Shown piece after piece: positions 16,832 to 26,158 of a stretch of 64,000 bases of DNA; the first letter of the stretch is position 1; every line of letters begins with the position of its first letter. The notes below the pieces were generated by a model, which searched no databases, was not told where the DNA came from, and worked only from the letters and a program-made list of their open reading frames with translations. Made by a program: the position numbers and the translations under genes. This DNA comes from Microbacterium sp. MPKO10 (lineage in GTDB: Bacteria; Actinomycetota; Actinomycetes; Actinomycetales; Microbacteriaceae): assembly GCF_026107415.2 (NCBI RefSeq), contig NZ_JAPCHX010000005.1, positions 248,001 to 312,000 on the forward strand. Direction: 5' to 3'.

Positions 16832-17925
16832 CCGCGCCCACAGGCACACCCGCACCCAGCTTCTTCTCCAGCACCTGGCTGGTCGCACAGCGCGAGATCA
16901 TGGCGCGGCTGCGCAGCAAGGCATTCGTCATCTCGACGATCATCCTGTTCGTCATCGCTCTTGGGGGAATGATCGTCGGTGGAATCGTCGCGCAGAATCA
17001 GTCGGCCATGCCGGTCGCCGCGGTCGGATCCGCCGCCGAGAGCATCCAGGGCGATGATGCATATGAAATCACAGAGGTCGGCTCTGTCGACGAGGCGAAG
17101 ACCTTGGTGGAAGACGGTGACGTCGACGCCGCGCTTGTCCCCGACGACTCGGCGGCCGGAGTCGCCATCATCGCCGACACTGAGGCTCCGACCTCGCTCA
17201 TGATGCAGCTCAGCGTCACGCCAGATGTCACACTTTTGGACACATCGGGCGACAATTCGTTCGTCGCCTACTTCGTCGCGATCGGCTTTGGGCTCGTGTT
17301 CATGATGTCGGCGATGACGTTCGGCAGCGTGATTGCCCAGAGCGTCGTCGAAGAGAAGCAGACCCGCGTCGTTGAGATCCTCATGTCGGCAATTCCCGTG
17401 CGTTCGCTGCTCGCCGGAAAGGTGCTCGGCAACTCGATTCTCGCCTTCGGGCAGATCGCCGCCCTCGCCGTGCTGTCGATCGTGGGGCTCTCGATCATCG
17501 GGCAGAGCGAGCTGTTGCTTGGGCTCGGCGCCCCCATTCTCTGGTTCGTCGCGTTCTTCGCCATCGGTTTCGTCCTTCTCGCCGCCATGTTCGCGGCGAC
17601 AGGGTCGATGGTCTCGCGGCAAGAGGACATCGGGTCGACCACGACTCCGGTCACGATGCTCATCATGCTGCCGTACTTCCTCGTCATCTTCTTCCACGAC
17701 AATCCGCTGGTTCTCGGCATCATGTCCTACGTGCCGTTCTCGGCACCAGTCGGGATGCCGATGCGTCTGTTCCTCGGAACAGCCAGCTGGTGGGAACCGC
17801 TGCTGTCGCTCGTCGTGCTGGCAGCATCCGCCGTTCTTGTCGTCATCATCGGCGCACGCATCTACGAGAACTCGCTGCTGAAGATGGGCTCGCGCGTCAA
17901 GTGGGGGGAAGCGCTTCGGCACTGA
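16828..17925 (+). CDS. ABC-2 type permease (NatB-like)
   Basis: Membrane subunit of 365 residues partnering the ATPase above. It has one helix near residues 35-55 (AFVISTIILFVIALGGMIVGG), an extracytoplasmic domain of about 100 residues, then five or six helices from VAYFVAIGFGLVFMMSAMTFG onwards. The cytoplasmic motif VVEEKQTRVVEILMSAIPVRSLL is characteristic of the ABC-2/NatB family. Relatives export sodium, antibiotics or peptides; the substrate is not readable here. The ATG at 16828 overlaps the ATPase stop (ATGA). A strong hairpin follows the gene. Confidence 0.92.
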   Translation: MTAPTGTPAPSFFSSTWLVAQREIMARLRSKAFVISTIILFVIALGGMIVGGIVAQNQSAMPVAAVGSAAESIQGDDAYEITEVGSVDEAKTLVEDGDVDAALVPDDSAAGVAIIADTEAPTSLMMQLSVTPDVTLLDTSGDNSFVAYFVAIGFGLVFMMSAMTFGSVIAQSVVEEKQTRVVEILMSAIPVRSLLAGKVLGNSILAFGQIAALAVLSIVGLSIIGQSELLLGLGAPILWFVAFFAIGFVLLAAMFAATGSMVSRQEDIGSTTTPVTMLIMLPYFLVIFFHDNPLVLGIMSYVPFSAPVGMPMRLFLGTASWWEPLLSLVVLAASAVLVVIIGARIYENSLLKMGSRVKWGEALRH

Positions 17926-17941
17926 TCAGCGCATGCTGAAC

Positions 17942-17975
17942 GTTGCGCGCCCGCGGAACCTTGCGGGCGCGCAAC
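17942..17975. terminator. GC-rich hairpin terminator after the ABC exporter
   Basis: A perfect 13-bp stem GTTGCGCGCCCGC / GCGGGCGCGCAAC with an 8-nt loop, 16 nt past the permease stop. It probably ends the exporter transcript. Confidence 0.8.
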
Positions 17976-18030
17976 CTATGTGCACAGGAGCGCACTAGAC
18001 GACCAGTGGCGCGAACCGCACACTGGAGGC

Positions 18031-18561
18031 ATGGCCAAAATCGAATTGCCCGAGCACCCGCTCGACGCGACACTCATCGACATGGGTTCGCACCAGCTGC
18101 TCACGCTCGAACGGACGATGCCGCACTCAACGGCGACGCTGTGGCCCGCCCTCACGCAACGCTCTGTCGTCGGACGCTGGGCACCATTTTCGCCCGATCG
18201 CGATCTCGACCGGCTGGGCCCCGTCACGCTTCGCCAGGCCGATGATCTTAAGGCGAATGCCAATCCGGGCAAGGTGCTGACGGCGGCGAGCCAGCAGATG
18301 CTGTCGCTGAACTGGGTAGACGACCGCATCGATATCGAACTGGCTCCGTCGCCCGAAGGCACCATTGTGCAGCTCAGCCAGGTGTTTGTCGATGCGTCGC
18401 TCGCACCGAGTCTTGCGGCCGGATGGCACATTTGCCTGCAGGCGCTTGACGCCGTCGCGGGCGGCACCCAGATTCCGCTCGTCACGGGCGTCGCCGCACA
18501 CGCTGCCGGCTGGGATTCCCTCTACGACGAGTATGCGCGGATGCTGGGATTCGACAGTTGA
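18031..18561 (+). CDS. SRPBCC (AHSA1/Bet v1-like) domain protein
   Basis: A 176-residue soluble protein. MPHSTATLWPALTQRSVVGRWAPFSPDRDL resembles the START/AHSA1 entry helix and strand, followed by beta strands (IDIELAPSPEGTIVQLSQVFVD) and the long closing helix LAAGWHICLQALDAV that is typical of SRPBCC proteins. These bind hydrophobic ligands or act as chaperone co-factors; no catalytic residue is apparent. The start is at ATG 18031; CACACT ends 6 nt upstream as a weak -10, and GGAGG is too close to serve well. An in-frame ATG at 17980 adds 17 residues without support. Confidence 0.75.
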   Translation: MAKIELPEHPLDATLIDMGSHQLLTLERTMPHSTATLWPALTQRSVVGRWAPFSPDRDLDRLGPVTLRQADDLKANANPGKVLTAASQQMLSLNWVDDRIDIELAPSPEGTIVQLSQVFVDASLAPSLAAGWHICLQALDAVAGGTQIPLVTGVAAHAAGWDSLYDEYARMLGFDS

Positions 18562-18638
18562 TCGCTGACGCAAGAATCTCGCACGATTCGTGCGCGTGAC
18601 GCACCCAATCACGCCCGCGGATACGTGAGGATGGAGGA

Positions 18639-19706
18639 GTGAACTCTCTGCACGACCCCACACGCACACAATTCGCTTCCGACAACTACGCGGGTGCCCA
18701 CCCGGAGGTCCTCGACGCGCTCGCGGCGGCCAACGGCGGCCACCAGATCGCCTACGGTGAAGACGTCTACACGGCGCGCCTCACCGAGGTCTTCGAGTCG
18801 CACTTCGGCACCGGCATCCACGTATTTCCCGTCTTCAATGGAACCGGCGCCAACGTTATCGGACTGCAGTCGATGCTTCCGCGCTGGGGCGCTGTGATCA
18901 CAGCATCCACCGCTCACATCCACGTGGACGAAAACGGCGCACCCGAGCGCGTGGGCGGCATGAAGCTGCTGACCGTTGACACGCCGGACGGCAAGCTCAC
19001 CCCCGAGCTCATCGACACCGAGGCGTGGGGCTGGGGCGACGAGCACCGCGCGCAGCCACTCGTGGTCTCCATCACGCAATCGACCGAGGTGGGCACGGTC
19101 TACACCGCTGACGAGGTGCGCGCGATCGCCGACCACGTGCACAAACACGGGATGCTGCTACACATGGACGGTGCGCGCATCGCCAATGCCGCCGCCTCGC
19201 TCGACGTGCCGCTGCGCGCGATCACGCGAGACGCCGGAGTCGACGTCATGAGCTTCGGCGGCACAAAAAACGGGCTGCTGTTCGGCGAGGCCGTCATCGT
19301 GTTCACCGAACAGGCATCGACCGGCCTGACGTACCTGCGCAAGATGAACATGCAGCTCGCCTCGAAGCTGCGCTTCATCTCGGCCCAGCTCATCGCGCTG
19401 CTCGAGGGCGACCTCTGGCTGCGTTCCGCCCGCCACGCAAACGCCATGGCCGCACTGCTGCGCGGCAGGCTCGACGGCCTCATCACCGAGGGCCAGTTGC
19501 CGGGCCTGGGCTTCTCGCAGGCCACGCAGGCGAACGCGATCTTCGCGAAGCTTCCTGACGGCGTCGCTGACCGGGTGCGCGAGAACTTCCGTTTCTACGA
19601 TTGGGATGCTGACACGAACGAAGTGCGGTGGATGTGCGCTTTCGACACCTCCGAAGCCGACATCGACGCATTCGTCGCGGCGATCAGACAGGCGTTCGCG
19701 GCGTAG
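18639..19706 (+). CDS. Low-specificity L-threonine aldolase family protein
   Basis: PLP-dependent fold-type I enzyme that cleaves threonine or allo-threonine to glycine and acetaldehyde. The 355 residues show FASDNYAGAHPEVLDAL, the PLP aspartate in HMDGAR (Asp177), and the Schiff-base Lys210 in SFGGTKNGLLFGEAV. These landmarks are standard for threonine aldolases. GTG start at 18639 within a purine-rich AGGATGGAGGA stretch. A related beta-eliminating lyase is the main alternative. It stands alone between short unrelated genes. Confidence 0.9.
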   Translation: MNSLHDPTRTQFASDNYAGAHPEVLDALAAANGGHQIAYGEDVYTARLTEVFESHFGTGIHVFPVFNGTGANVIGLQSMLPRWGAVITASTAHIHVDENGAPERVGGMKLLTVDTPDGKLTPELIDTEAWGWGDEHRAQPLVVSITQSTEVGTVYTADEVRAIADHVHKHGMLLHMDGARIANAAASLDVPLRAITRDAGVDVMSFGGTKNGLLFGEAVIVFTEQASTGLTYLRKMNMQLASKLRFISAQLIALLEGDLWLRSARHANAMAALLRGRLDGLITEGQLPGLGFSQATQANAIFAKLPDGVADRVRENFRFYDWDADTNEVRWMCAFDTSEADIDAFVAAIRQAFAA

Positions 19707-19772
19707 AACATGCTGAGGCAGCATCCGGGATTCCCTCCGGGAGCGTCCAGGCTGCGGTGACATACTTGCCGC

Positions 19773-20144
19773 ATGCCCGGACGGTCTCCCGCGTCTTCAC
19801 GCCCTGAATGGGACCTCGTGGCATCGGTGATCCTGCAGGTGCTGCTCGTCATGACCGTCGGCCTGACGCTCCTCGTCGGCAGCTTCCTTGGGCTCTCGAC
19901 GATCCCCTGCATCGAAATCGGCCGCTACTGCAACTTCGGGCTCATCGGCACGGGCACGACCATCGCCCTGTGGGTGCCGCTCGCCGCCGTGATCGTCTTC
20001 ACCGTCTGGACGATCCGGCGTCTCGTGACCGGGCGCATGGCTTACTGGGTCCCCCTCATCGGTCTGCTCGTGTGCGTGGCCGGGTACGGGATCGGCTCGG
20101 TGCTCGTGTCAATCGGGATGCCGTTGCCTCTCTTCACGCGTTGA
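19773..20144 (+). CDS. Small membrane protein, unknown function
   Basis: A 123-residue protein with three hydrophobic helices (VASVILQVLLVMTVGLTLLVG; GTTIALWVPLAAVIVFTVWT; MAYWVPLIGLLVCVAGYGIG). A Cys pair (IPCIEIGRYCNF) lies in the first loop, likely on the outside. The topology resembles the membrane protein at 3810-4181, but clear homology is not visible. CATACT ends 6 nt before the ATG, predicting leaderless translation. Confidence 0.72.
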   Translation: MPGRSPASSRPEWDLVASVILQVLLVMTVGLTLLVGSFLGLSTIPCIEIGRYCNFGLIGTGTTIALWVPLAAVIVFTVWTIRRLVTGRMAYWVPLIGLLVCVAGYGIGSVLVSIGMPLPLFTR

Positions 20145-20259
20145 CATCGCATGACCCGGACATCTTCACGATTCCTTCGTGACACCGTCGAGACGCCTTC
20201 ATGACGAAGCGTTTCACCGTCGGCGTCGCCGGGTAGCACCGGACGGTTACCGTCGGAGC

Positions 20260-22266
20260 ATGACCACCGCAATCGACGTTCGCCACGCACACACGAGTCT
20301 GTACCCGGCACCCGAGCGCCTCGCACGCACGGCGAATGTCACGGCAGACGACGTGGCCCGCGCCGACGCTGACCCCGTTGCCTTCTGGGAGCAGGCGGCG
20401 CGGCGTCTCGACTGGCAAACGCCCTGGCACACAGCGCATTCGTGGGAGCCGGTGCGGCAGCTCGATGACGGCTCGCTGACAGTGCCACGCACCGAGTGGT
20501 TTGCGGGCGGCACCCTCAACGCCGCCGTCAACTGCGTTGACCGCCACGTCGCCGCCGGGCGCGGTGACACGGTGGCCCTGCACTTCGAGGGCGAAGCCGG
20601 CGACCGCCGCACGCTCACCTACGCCGATCTGCAGCGCGAGGTGTCGCGCGCGGCAAACGCCCTCCTCGCGCTCGGCGTCGGGCAAGGCGATCGGGTCATC
20701 ATCTACCTGCCGGTCATTCCCGAGACCCTCATCGCCACACTCGCCGTCGCCCGCATCGGGGCGATCCACTCACTCGTTTTCGGCGGGTTCAGCGCCGAAG
20801 CCGTGGCCTTCCGCATCAATGACACCGGCGCGAAGCTGCTCATCACCAGCGACGGGCAGTTCCGGCGCGGACGTGCGGTACCCGTCAAGTCCGGGGCGGA
20901 TGCTGCGGTCGCAGTCTCCCCCACCATCGAGCACGTGCTCGTGGTCCGTCGCACGGGCGATCAGACTCCCGATGAGGTGCCGTGGACGCCCGGACGCGAC
21001 GTCTGGTGGCATGACGCTGTCGCGGCAGCATCCGATACTCATGAACCCGACTTCTTCGATGCCGAGACACCGCTGTTCATCATGTACACATCGGGCACGA
21101 CGGGGAAGCCGAAGGGGCTCGTGCACACCACGGGCGGCTACCTCGTGCAGGCGAGCTACACGCACTGGGCGATCTTCGACGCGCAGCCAGACGACGTCTA
21201 CTGGTGCACCGCCGACCTCGCCTGGGTGACGGCACACACGTACGCCATCTACGGCCCGCTGTCGAACGGCGTGACGCAGGTGATGTACGAGGGGACGCCA
21301 GACACCCCGCACCCCGGTCGGCACTTTGAGATCATCGAGCGGTACGGGGTCACTACCTACTACACGGCACCAACGCTCATCCGCACCCTCAGGGGTCGGT
21401 TCCCCGACGGTCCGCCCGCGTCGTATGACCTCTCGCGCCTCCGGCTTCTCGGCACGGTGGGCGAAGGAATCAACCCGTCAACGTGGCGTTGGTTTCACGA
21501 GCGGATCGGCCGCGGCGCGTGCCCCATCATCGACACGTGGTGGCAGTCAGAGACCGGCGCCGCCATCATCGCGCCGCTGCCGGGAGTGACGACGCTGAAG
21601 CCCGGCTCGGCAACTCGCGTATTGCCGGGGGTCTCGACACGAGTCGTGGATGCTGCGGGAGACGACGTCGCTCCGGGCATCGGCGGCAACCTCGTCGTTG
21701 AGGCCACCGGCCCCGCTCTCGCCCGCACCGTGTGGGGTGACCCTGAGCGCTATCGCGACTCGTACTGGGCAGCGTATTGGCGTCAGGGCTGGTTTCTCTC
21801 GGGCGACGGAGCCACTGAAGACGCCGACGGCGACACGTGGGTGCTCGGACGCATTGACGACGTCATCAATGTCTCGGGGCACCGTCTCTCGGCGCTCGAG
21901 ATCGAGTCGGCTCTTGTATCGCATCCCGACGTCGTCGAGGCCGGCGTCGCCGGGGTTCAGGATGCTGTCACGGGCAGCGCTGTGGCCGCCTTCGTGGTGA
22001 CGAACGGCGTGCCCGCGAGCAGCGAGCTGACCGATGCGCTTCGCGCGCACACCGCCACGCAGATCGGCCCGATCGCCAAACCCGCACACGTCATCGTGGT
22101 GCGTGATCTGCCGAAGACGCGGTCGGGCAAGATCCTGCGTCGACTTCTCGGCCAGATCGTCGATGGCCAGCCGCTCGGTGACACCACGAGCCTGCACGAC
22201 GATACGATCCCCGACGAACTCGCGAACGCCGCGCGCCAACAGGTCGTGCAGACGAGTCGGGAATAA
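20260..22266 (+). CDS. acs: Acetyl-CoA synthetase
   Basis: AMP-forming ligase converting acetate, ATP and CoA to acetyl-CoA. The 668 residues show the ACS-type N-terminal linker (NAAVNCVDRHVAAGRGDTVAL), GAIHSLVFGGFS, the P-loop YTSGTTGKPKG near 275, and VYWCTADLAWVTAHTYAIYG. The C-terminal domain has VLGRIDDVINVSGHRL and the catalytic Lys in TRSGKILRR (about 623), the usual site of regulatory acetylation. Start at ATG 20260, 6 nt after TACCGT; an in-frame ATG at 20179 adds 27 residues that look non-coding. Propionyl-CoA synthetase activity cannot be excluded. Confidence 0.92.
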   Translation: MTTAIDVRHAHTSLYPAPERLARTANVTADDVARADADPVAFWEQAARRLDWQTPWHTAHSWEPVRQLDDGSLTVPRTEWFAGGTLNAAVNCVDRHVAAGRGDTVALHFEGEAGDRRTLTYADLQREVSRAANALLALGVGQGDRVIIYLPVIPETLIATLAVARIGAIHSLVFGGFSAEAVAFRINDTGAKLLITSDGQFRRGRAVPVKSGADAAVAVSPTIEHVLVVRRTGDQTPDEVPWTPGRDVWWHDAVAAASDTHEPDFFDAETPLFIMYTSGTTGKPKGLVHTTGGYLVQASYTHWAIFDAQPDDVYWCTADLAWVTAHTYAIYGPLSNGVTQVMYEGTPDTPHPGRHFEIIERYGVTTYYTAPTLIRTLRGRFPDGPPASYDLSRLRLLGTVGEGINPSTWRWFHERIGRGACPIIDTWWQSETGAAIIAPLPGVTTLKPGSATRVLPGVSTRVVDAAGDDVAPGIGGNLVVEATGPALARTVWGDPERYRDSYWAAYWRQGWFLSGDGATEDADGDTWVLGRIDDVINVSGHRLSALEIESALVSHPDVVEAGVAGVQDAVTGSAVAAFVVTNGVPASSELTDALRAHTATQIGPIAKPAHVIVVRDLPKTRSGKILRRLLGQIVDGQPLGDTTSLHDDTIPDELANAARQQVVQTSRE

Positions 22267-22341
22267 GCACCAGCATCCCATGCGTTTGCATGTAACGGAG
22301 CGCGACACCGCGCCGTATGACTGATCATGATGAGGAGACCC

Positions 22342-22926
22342 ATGACGCCGCAGGACCGTCTGGCCGTCACAAGTGCACCGATCTCAGAGGTAATCGCCGG
22401 GCGGTGGAGCCCGCGTTCGTTTGACGTCGATGTTGAAGTTCCGGAAGAAAAGCTGACGGCTGCGTTGGAAGCCGCACGGTGGGCCGCGTCCGCGTCGAAC
22501 ACACAGCCGTGGCGGTTCATCGTGGCGCGCAGAGGAACTCCGCAGCACGAGCGCGTTGTCGAGCACCTGCTGGGCTTCAACCAGTTGTGGGCGGTCACTG
22601 CCGCTGTGCTGATCGTCAATGTCGCCGAGACGGTGACCGAAGACGGCACGGAACGCCGGTGGGCGGAGTATGACCTCGGGCAGGCCTCGGCCACTCTGGC
22701 GCTTCAGGCGCACAAGGATGGCCTGCACGTTCATCAGATGGGCGGCTTTGACCCCGAGGGGCTGCGCACCGAGTTCTCGCTCGACGAGCGATTCCGTGTG
22801 GTCTCAGTGACGGCGCTCGGCTACCTGGCGGCACCCGACGCCCTGCCGGACGAAAAGCTGCGTGCGCGCGAGGTAGCTCCCCGTGAGCGCAAGGCGCTCG
22901 ACGAGATCGTGCTCGTCAACGCGTAA
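22342..22926 (+). CDS. Nitroreductase family protein
   Basis: FMN-dependent NAD(P)H oxidoreductase fold of 194 residues. RWSPRSFD near residue 24 is the FMN phosphate-binding motif, AARWAASASNTQPWRFIVA is the typical second block, and LGQASATLALQAHKDGLHVHQMGGFD the third. The physiological substrate is unknown. The ATG at 22342 has GAGGAG 4 nt upstream; the ATG at 22327 lies before that site and is less likely. A hairpin follows at 22987. Confidence 0.88.
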   Translation: MTPQDRLAVTSAPISEVIAGRWSPRSFDVDVEVPEEKLTAALEAARWAASASNTQPWRFIVARRGTPQHERVVEHLLGFNQLWAVTAAVLIVNVAETVTEDGTERRWAEYDLGQASATLALQAHKDGLHVHQMGGFDPEGLRTEFSLDERFRVVSVTALGYLAAPDALPDEKLRAREVAPRERKALDEIVLVNA

Positions 22927-22986
22927 CAGGACCGCACGCTGAGGCGCGGTTCGCTTCGCCCGTCTCCGCAGCACCTCGATCGTGAC

Positions 22987-23025
22987 GCGGCGGCAGATCC
23001 CGGAGCTTCCGGATTCTGCCGCCGC
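22987..23025. terminator. Hairpin between convergent genes
   Basis: Outer stem GCGGCGGCAGA / TCTGCCGCCGC (11 bp), with a further CCGG pairing inside. It is located between the ends of the nitroreductase gene and the convergent membrane-protein gene. Confidence 0.7.
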
Positions 23026-23094
23026 AGTGTCTGTCTGCTCGATGGCCCACTCTCTCGTTGTCTGCGGAACTCACCTCTTCAGCAGCAGTCTGAT

Positions 23095-24102
23095 TCAGGT
23101 GCCGGTCGATTCGACGGGAGCGTCAATGCGCACCCGGCGGCGAATGTACTCGGCGAGCGCAACCGCGAGCGCGATGCCCCAGAGCGGCCACAGCAGTTCG
23201 GGACCGATCGTCGACCAGTTCTCGCTGAGCGGCAGTTCACCCGTGGCCGCGACCCGGATGAACATCACTCCACCCGAGAGAATCGCGAGCCCGCCGAGCG
23301 TGACGGGCACCGCGGCGAGCGCGATCGGGACACGCCGCCCGCCGAGCCATGGAACCCAGCGGGGAAGCCGCTCGCCCCACCGCTGCACGAGCCCCAGCGT
23401 CAGCAGAGCAACGACCGTCGCGACGCTCGCGAGGCCGAGCCCGATCGTCCAGAGGCCGGAAGCCTGCCCCTGCGCGAGCATCTCGTCCGAGATGCCGAGG
23501 GGAATGCCCGCGGCCCACGCAAACCTCACGGCAGCGTAGATGAGCGGAATGATGACGGCGAGTGCAACAGCGATTCTCGCCAAAGCGGTCGGACGTCTCC
23601 CCTCGCACGGAATAATGCGGCCCGCGGGTGCCCGCAGCGCGGCGGCGATCCACAGACCACAGCCCGCCAGCATCCCGATCTGGAGCAGCAGAGGCCCGGT
23701 CAGGGGTATGAATCTGAAGCTCAGGGCGTAGCCGATCAGTGCCATAATCTTGGCGTCTGCGACGACCACGGTCGAGAACGCCGTGAGAGCAACGGCAACG
23801 ATCGCGAGCACACCGACGGGCGCAGCCGCCTTCCGGGCAAGTGCCCATGCGGCGACGGCCGAGGTGATGAGTCCGACGATTCCGAGCAGAAGGGCCGCAA
23901 CGCTCGCGGGGAGCGCATCGATGAGCGCACTGAACTCGGCGGCGTCGAAGGTGGCGAACGGGGCGCGAACGATACCCGTCAACCAGGCGGCGGATGCCGC
24001 GACGAGCCCGACTGACCACGTCAGCGCTACGGCGAGCGCAACGCGACTGCGTCGATGCTGAGACCCCGCAGTCCGGGCGGTGAGAAGTGGTGATGTATTC
24101 AT
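23095..24102 (-). CDS. Polytopic membrane protein next to TCS2
   Basis: A 335-residue protein with about eight hydrophobic helices and an amphipathic Arg-rich C-terminal end. It has no recognised catalytic motif; the pattern of paired helices with short charged loops (RKAAAPVG, RWGERLPRWVPWLGGRR) is all that can be said. It begins at ATG 24102 (MNTSPLLTA), with GAGG 8 nt upstream. Two copies of a 13-mer (24141-24153 and 24162-24174) lie 39-72 nt upstream, and a third copy precedes the TCS2 kinase. It is therefore probably a target of TCS2, which lies directly upstream on the same strand. Confidence 0.78.
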   Translation of the reverse strand: MNTSPLLTARTAGSQHRRSRVALAVALTWSVGLVAASAAWLTGIVRAPFATFDAAEFSALIDALPASVAALLLGIVGLITSAVAAWALARKAAAPVGVLAIVAVALTAFSTVVVADAKIMALIGYALSFRFIPLTGPLLLQIGMLAGCGLWIAAALRAPAGRIIPCEGRRPTALARIAVALAVIIPLIYAAVRFAWAAGIPLGISDEMLAQGQASGLWTIGLGLASVATVVALLTLGLVQRWGERLPRWVPWLGGRRVPIALAAVPVTLGGLAILSGGVMFIRVAATGELPLSENWSTIGPELLWPLWGIALAVALAEYIRRRVRIDAPVESTGT

Positions 24103-24140
24103 GCTTCCAGCCTCGCGGGGCGCACCTTCATGGTCTCCAC

Positions 24141-24174
24141 CCGCTCGGGGGAACTTCACCTCCGCGCGGGGGAT
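24141..24174. promoter_or_regulatory. Two candidate TCS2 response-regulator sites, 21 nt apart
   Basis: CCGCTCGGGGGAA (24141-24153) and CCGCGCGGGGGAT (24162-24174) are direct repeats with a 21-nt period, about two helical turns. They fit the consensus CCGCKYGGGGGAW, as does a third copy at 26173-26185. They sit in the promoter region of the membrane gene starting at 24102. Confidence 0.5.
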
Positions 24175-24224
24175 CTTGCCGGGCACGTCACCGCGGGGCC
24201 GTACCGCGGGTCCTGCAGCGGGTT

Positions 24225-24887
24225 CTACGGCGAGTCAGCGTCGCCCGCACCCGGTTCGATGAATCCGGACTCGTACGCGGCGATCACGGCCTGCGTGCGG
24301 TCACGCACCGTGAGTTTCATCAGGATGCTGGACACGTGCGACTTCACGGTCTCCGCTCCGAGGTAGAGCTGATCGGCGATCTGACCGTTCGCCAGCCCGC
24401 GCGCCATGAGGCGAAGCACGTCCTGCTCACGATCGCTGAGGTGTGCTGCCGCAAGACGGTCTCCGTGAGACCCGTGCCGGGCGGCAAGACGTCGAATGTG
24501 CGCCGGGTACAGCAGCGATTCCCCGCCTGCGACGACCAGAACGGCGCGCACGAGCTCGGCAGGCTCGGCCCGCTTTACGACGAAGCCGTCGGCTCCAGCT
24601 TTGAGCGCCTCGTAGACGTGGTCGTCGCTGTCGAACGTCGTCACGATGAGCACGCGGGGCGCGGGCGGATGCTGCATGAGACTGCGCGTCGCCTCGATCC
24701 CGCTCACCCGCGGCATCCGGACGTCCATCACAACGATGTCGGGCCCCAGGTCGGAGACGAGCGGCGCAACCTCATCGCCATCCGAGGCCTCCCCGACGAC
24801 CGCGATGTCGGGTTCGGCATCGAAGATGGCGCGCAGTCCCGCGCGCACAAGTGGCTCATCGTCGACGAGGACGAGTCGGATGCTCAT
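24225..24887 (-). CDS. NarL/LuxR-type response regulator (TCS2)
   Basis: A 220-residue regulator. The receiver domain has Asp9-Asp10 and phospho-acceptor Asp55 (VMDVRMP), with Lys in FVVKRAEP. The LuxR helix-turn-helix runs from HLSDREQDVLRLMARGLANG to KSHVSSILMKLTVRDR. The ATG at 24887 overlaps the kinase stop by 4 nt; the upstream extension to 24941 is not needed. Proposed to bind the 13-mer present before its kinase and before the downstream membrane gene. Confidence 0.93.
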   Translation of the reverse strand: MSIRLVLVDDEPLVRAGLRAIFDAEPDIAVVGEASDGDEVAPLVSDLGPDIVVMDVRMPRVSGIEATRSLMQHPPAPRVLIVTTFDSDDHVYEALKAGADGFVVKRAEPAELVRAVLVVAGGESLLYPAHIRRLAARHGSHGDRLAAAHLSDREQDVLRLMARGLANGQIADQLYLGAETVKSHVSSILMKLTVRDRTQAVIAAYESGFIEPGAGDADSP

Positions 24888-26134
24888 ACGCCCACCCCTG
24901 ACGTCGGACCAGCGACGGGGACGTGCACGGTGAGACGCCACGTTCCGTCTTCGACCCGTGCCGAGAACGTCCCGCCGAGCATCGCCACCCGCTCGCGCGC
25001 GCCCGCAAGACCGCGTCCATCGACAACGCGGACCGCTGTCGTCTCGTTCTCGATGCGAATGACGAGGTCGCCGCCGCTCACGACGGCGACAACATCGACG
25101 TGCGGCGTGGCCGCGTACCGAAGGGCATTTGTGATTCCCTCCTGAACCACACGGTATGCCTCGCGCCCGAGACTCGCCGGCAGCGTGGCCGCGAGGTCGT
25201 CCATCCGGAGATCGACATCGAACCCTGCTGCTCGCGTCTCGTCAGCCAGTTGACGGACGTCCGCAAGCGTCCGGCCGCTGCGAGCGTGCTCCTCACGCGA
25301 CTCGTGGCCGTCACGGAGCACGCTGAGAACGTAGTCGAGCTCAGCAACCGCCCCGCGTGACACACGTTCGATCTCGACAAGGGCCGCGCGTGCGGCATCC
25401 GGGTCGTTCTCGAGGGCGTGACGGGCGAACGTCGCCTGCATCGTGGACACGGTGAGCGCGTGTCCCACCGAATCGTGGACGTCACGCGCCAGAGAGCCCC
25501 GTCGACGCTGTGCTCGTGCGGCGGCATCTTCGAGTTCGCGCACCTCGTCTCGTGACGGGCCGAGCAGCAGCGCGGCGTACCACGGCAGGAGGTAGCCGGC
25601 ACCGATCGAAAATGCCACGATGAGCGCCGTCACGATGACACAGCCGATGAGCACGGTCGCGGGATCGACGGGGATGGTTGCGACGACATCGTTCAGCAGT
25701 TCCGTGGCCTCACTGCCACCTCCTCCCGCAGCAAGATCGCCCAGTAGAATAGCGGCGAGCGGGAAGACGAAAGCGATACCGAGGATCAGGATGCCGCCAG
25801 ATGCGATGTGTCCGGCGAAGAACAGGGCGCCGCGCGCCGTGTCGGCCAGCGTTGCCCGCCTGCGTGGTTCGACGATCGCCGTGTCGAGAAGCTGGGCCGC
25901 GACCGTGCGTTCGAGTGCGCGCGTGACGGGGAGCACAGCCGGGATGATCAGCAGCACCACAATGGCAATGCTTGACCATCGCACGTAAGCGGGAACGCCT
26001 TCAGCGGCCCAGAGACTGAGCACCCAGATGGCGATGGCCCCGTAGGGAAGCGCCACGAGTCCGCCGATCAGCAGCACAAGCAGCCGTCGCCACGCTGTCG
26101 AGGCGACGGAAGCTGCGCGCGTGCGTTCCGTCAC
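24884..26134 (-). CDS. Sensor histidine kinase (TCS2)
   Basis: A 416-residue membrane kinase with about five helices within residues 15-190 in PspC-free, DesK-like arrangement. The HisKA_3 motif RRGSLARDVHDSVGHALTVS has His220 as phospho-donor. The HATPase domain shows EAYRVVQEGITNALRYAA and GRGLAGARERVAMLGG. The 13-mer shared with the downstream membrane gene lies 39-51 nt upstream of the start, inside the clpB terminator hairpin. This suggests autoregulation. Confidence 0.92.
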   Translation of the reverse strand: MTERTRAASVASTAWRRLLVLLIGGLVALPYGAIAIWVLSLWAAEGVPAYVRWSSIAIVVLLIIPAVLPVTRALERTVAAQLLDTAIVEPRRRATLADTARGALFFAGHIASGGILILGIAFVFPLAAILLGDLAAGGGGSEATELLNDVVATIPVDPATVLIGCVIVTALIVAFSIGAGYLLPWYAALLLGPSRDEVRELEDAAARAQRRRGSLARDVHDSVGHALTVSTMQATFARHALENDPDAARAALVEIERVSRGAVAELDYVLSVLRDGHESREEHARSGRTLADVRQLADETRAAGFDVDLRMDDLAATLPASLGREAYRVVQEGITNALRYAATPHVDVVAVVSGGDLVIRIENETTAVRVVDGRGLAGARERVAMLGGTFSARVEDGTWRLTVHVPVAGPTSGVGV

Positions 26135-26158
26135 GCCTCCATCGTGCCCGACAACGAC

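Noticed and set aside
20216-20257. Repeated ACCGTCGG before acs as an operator
   Set aside because: Only two 8-bp copies 33 nt apart, one coinciding with the -10 region; not enough to separate from chance.
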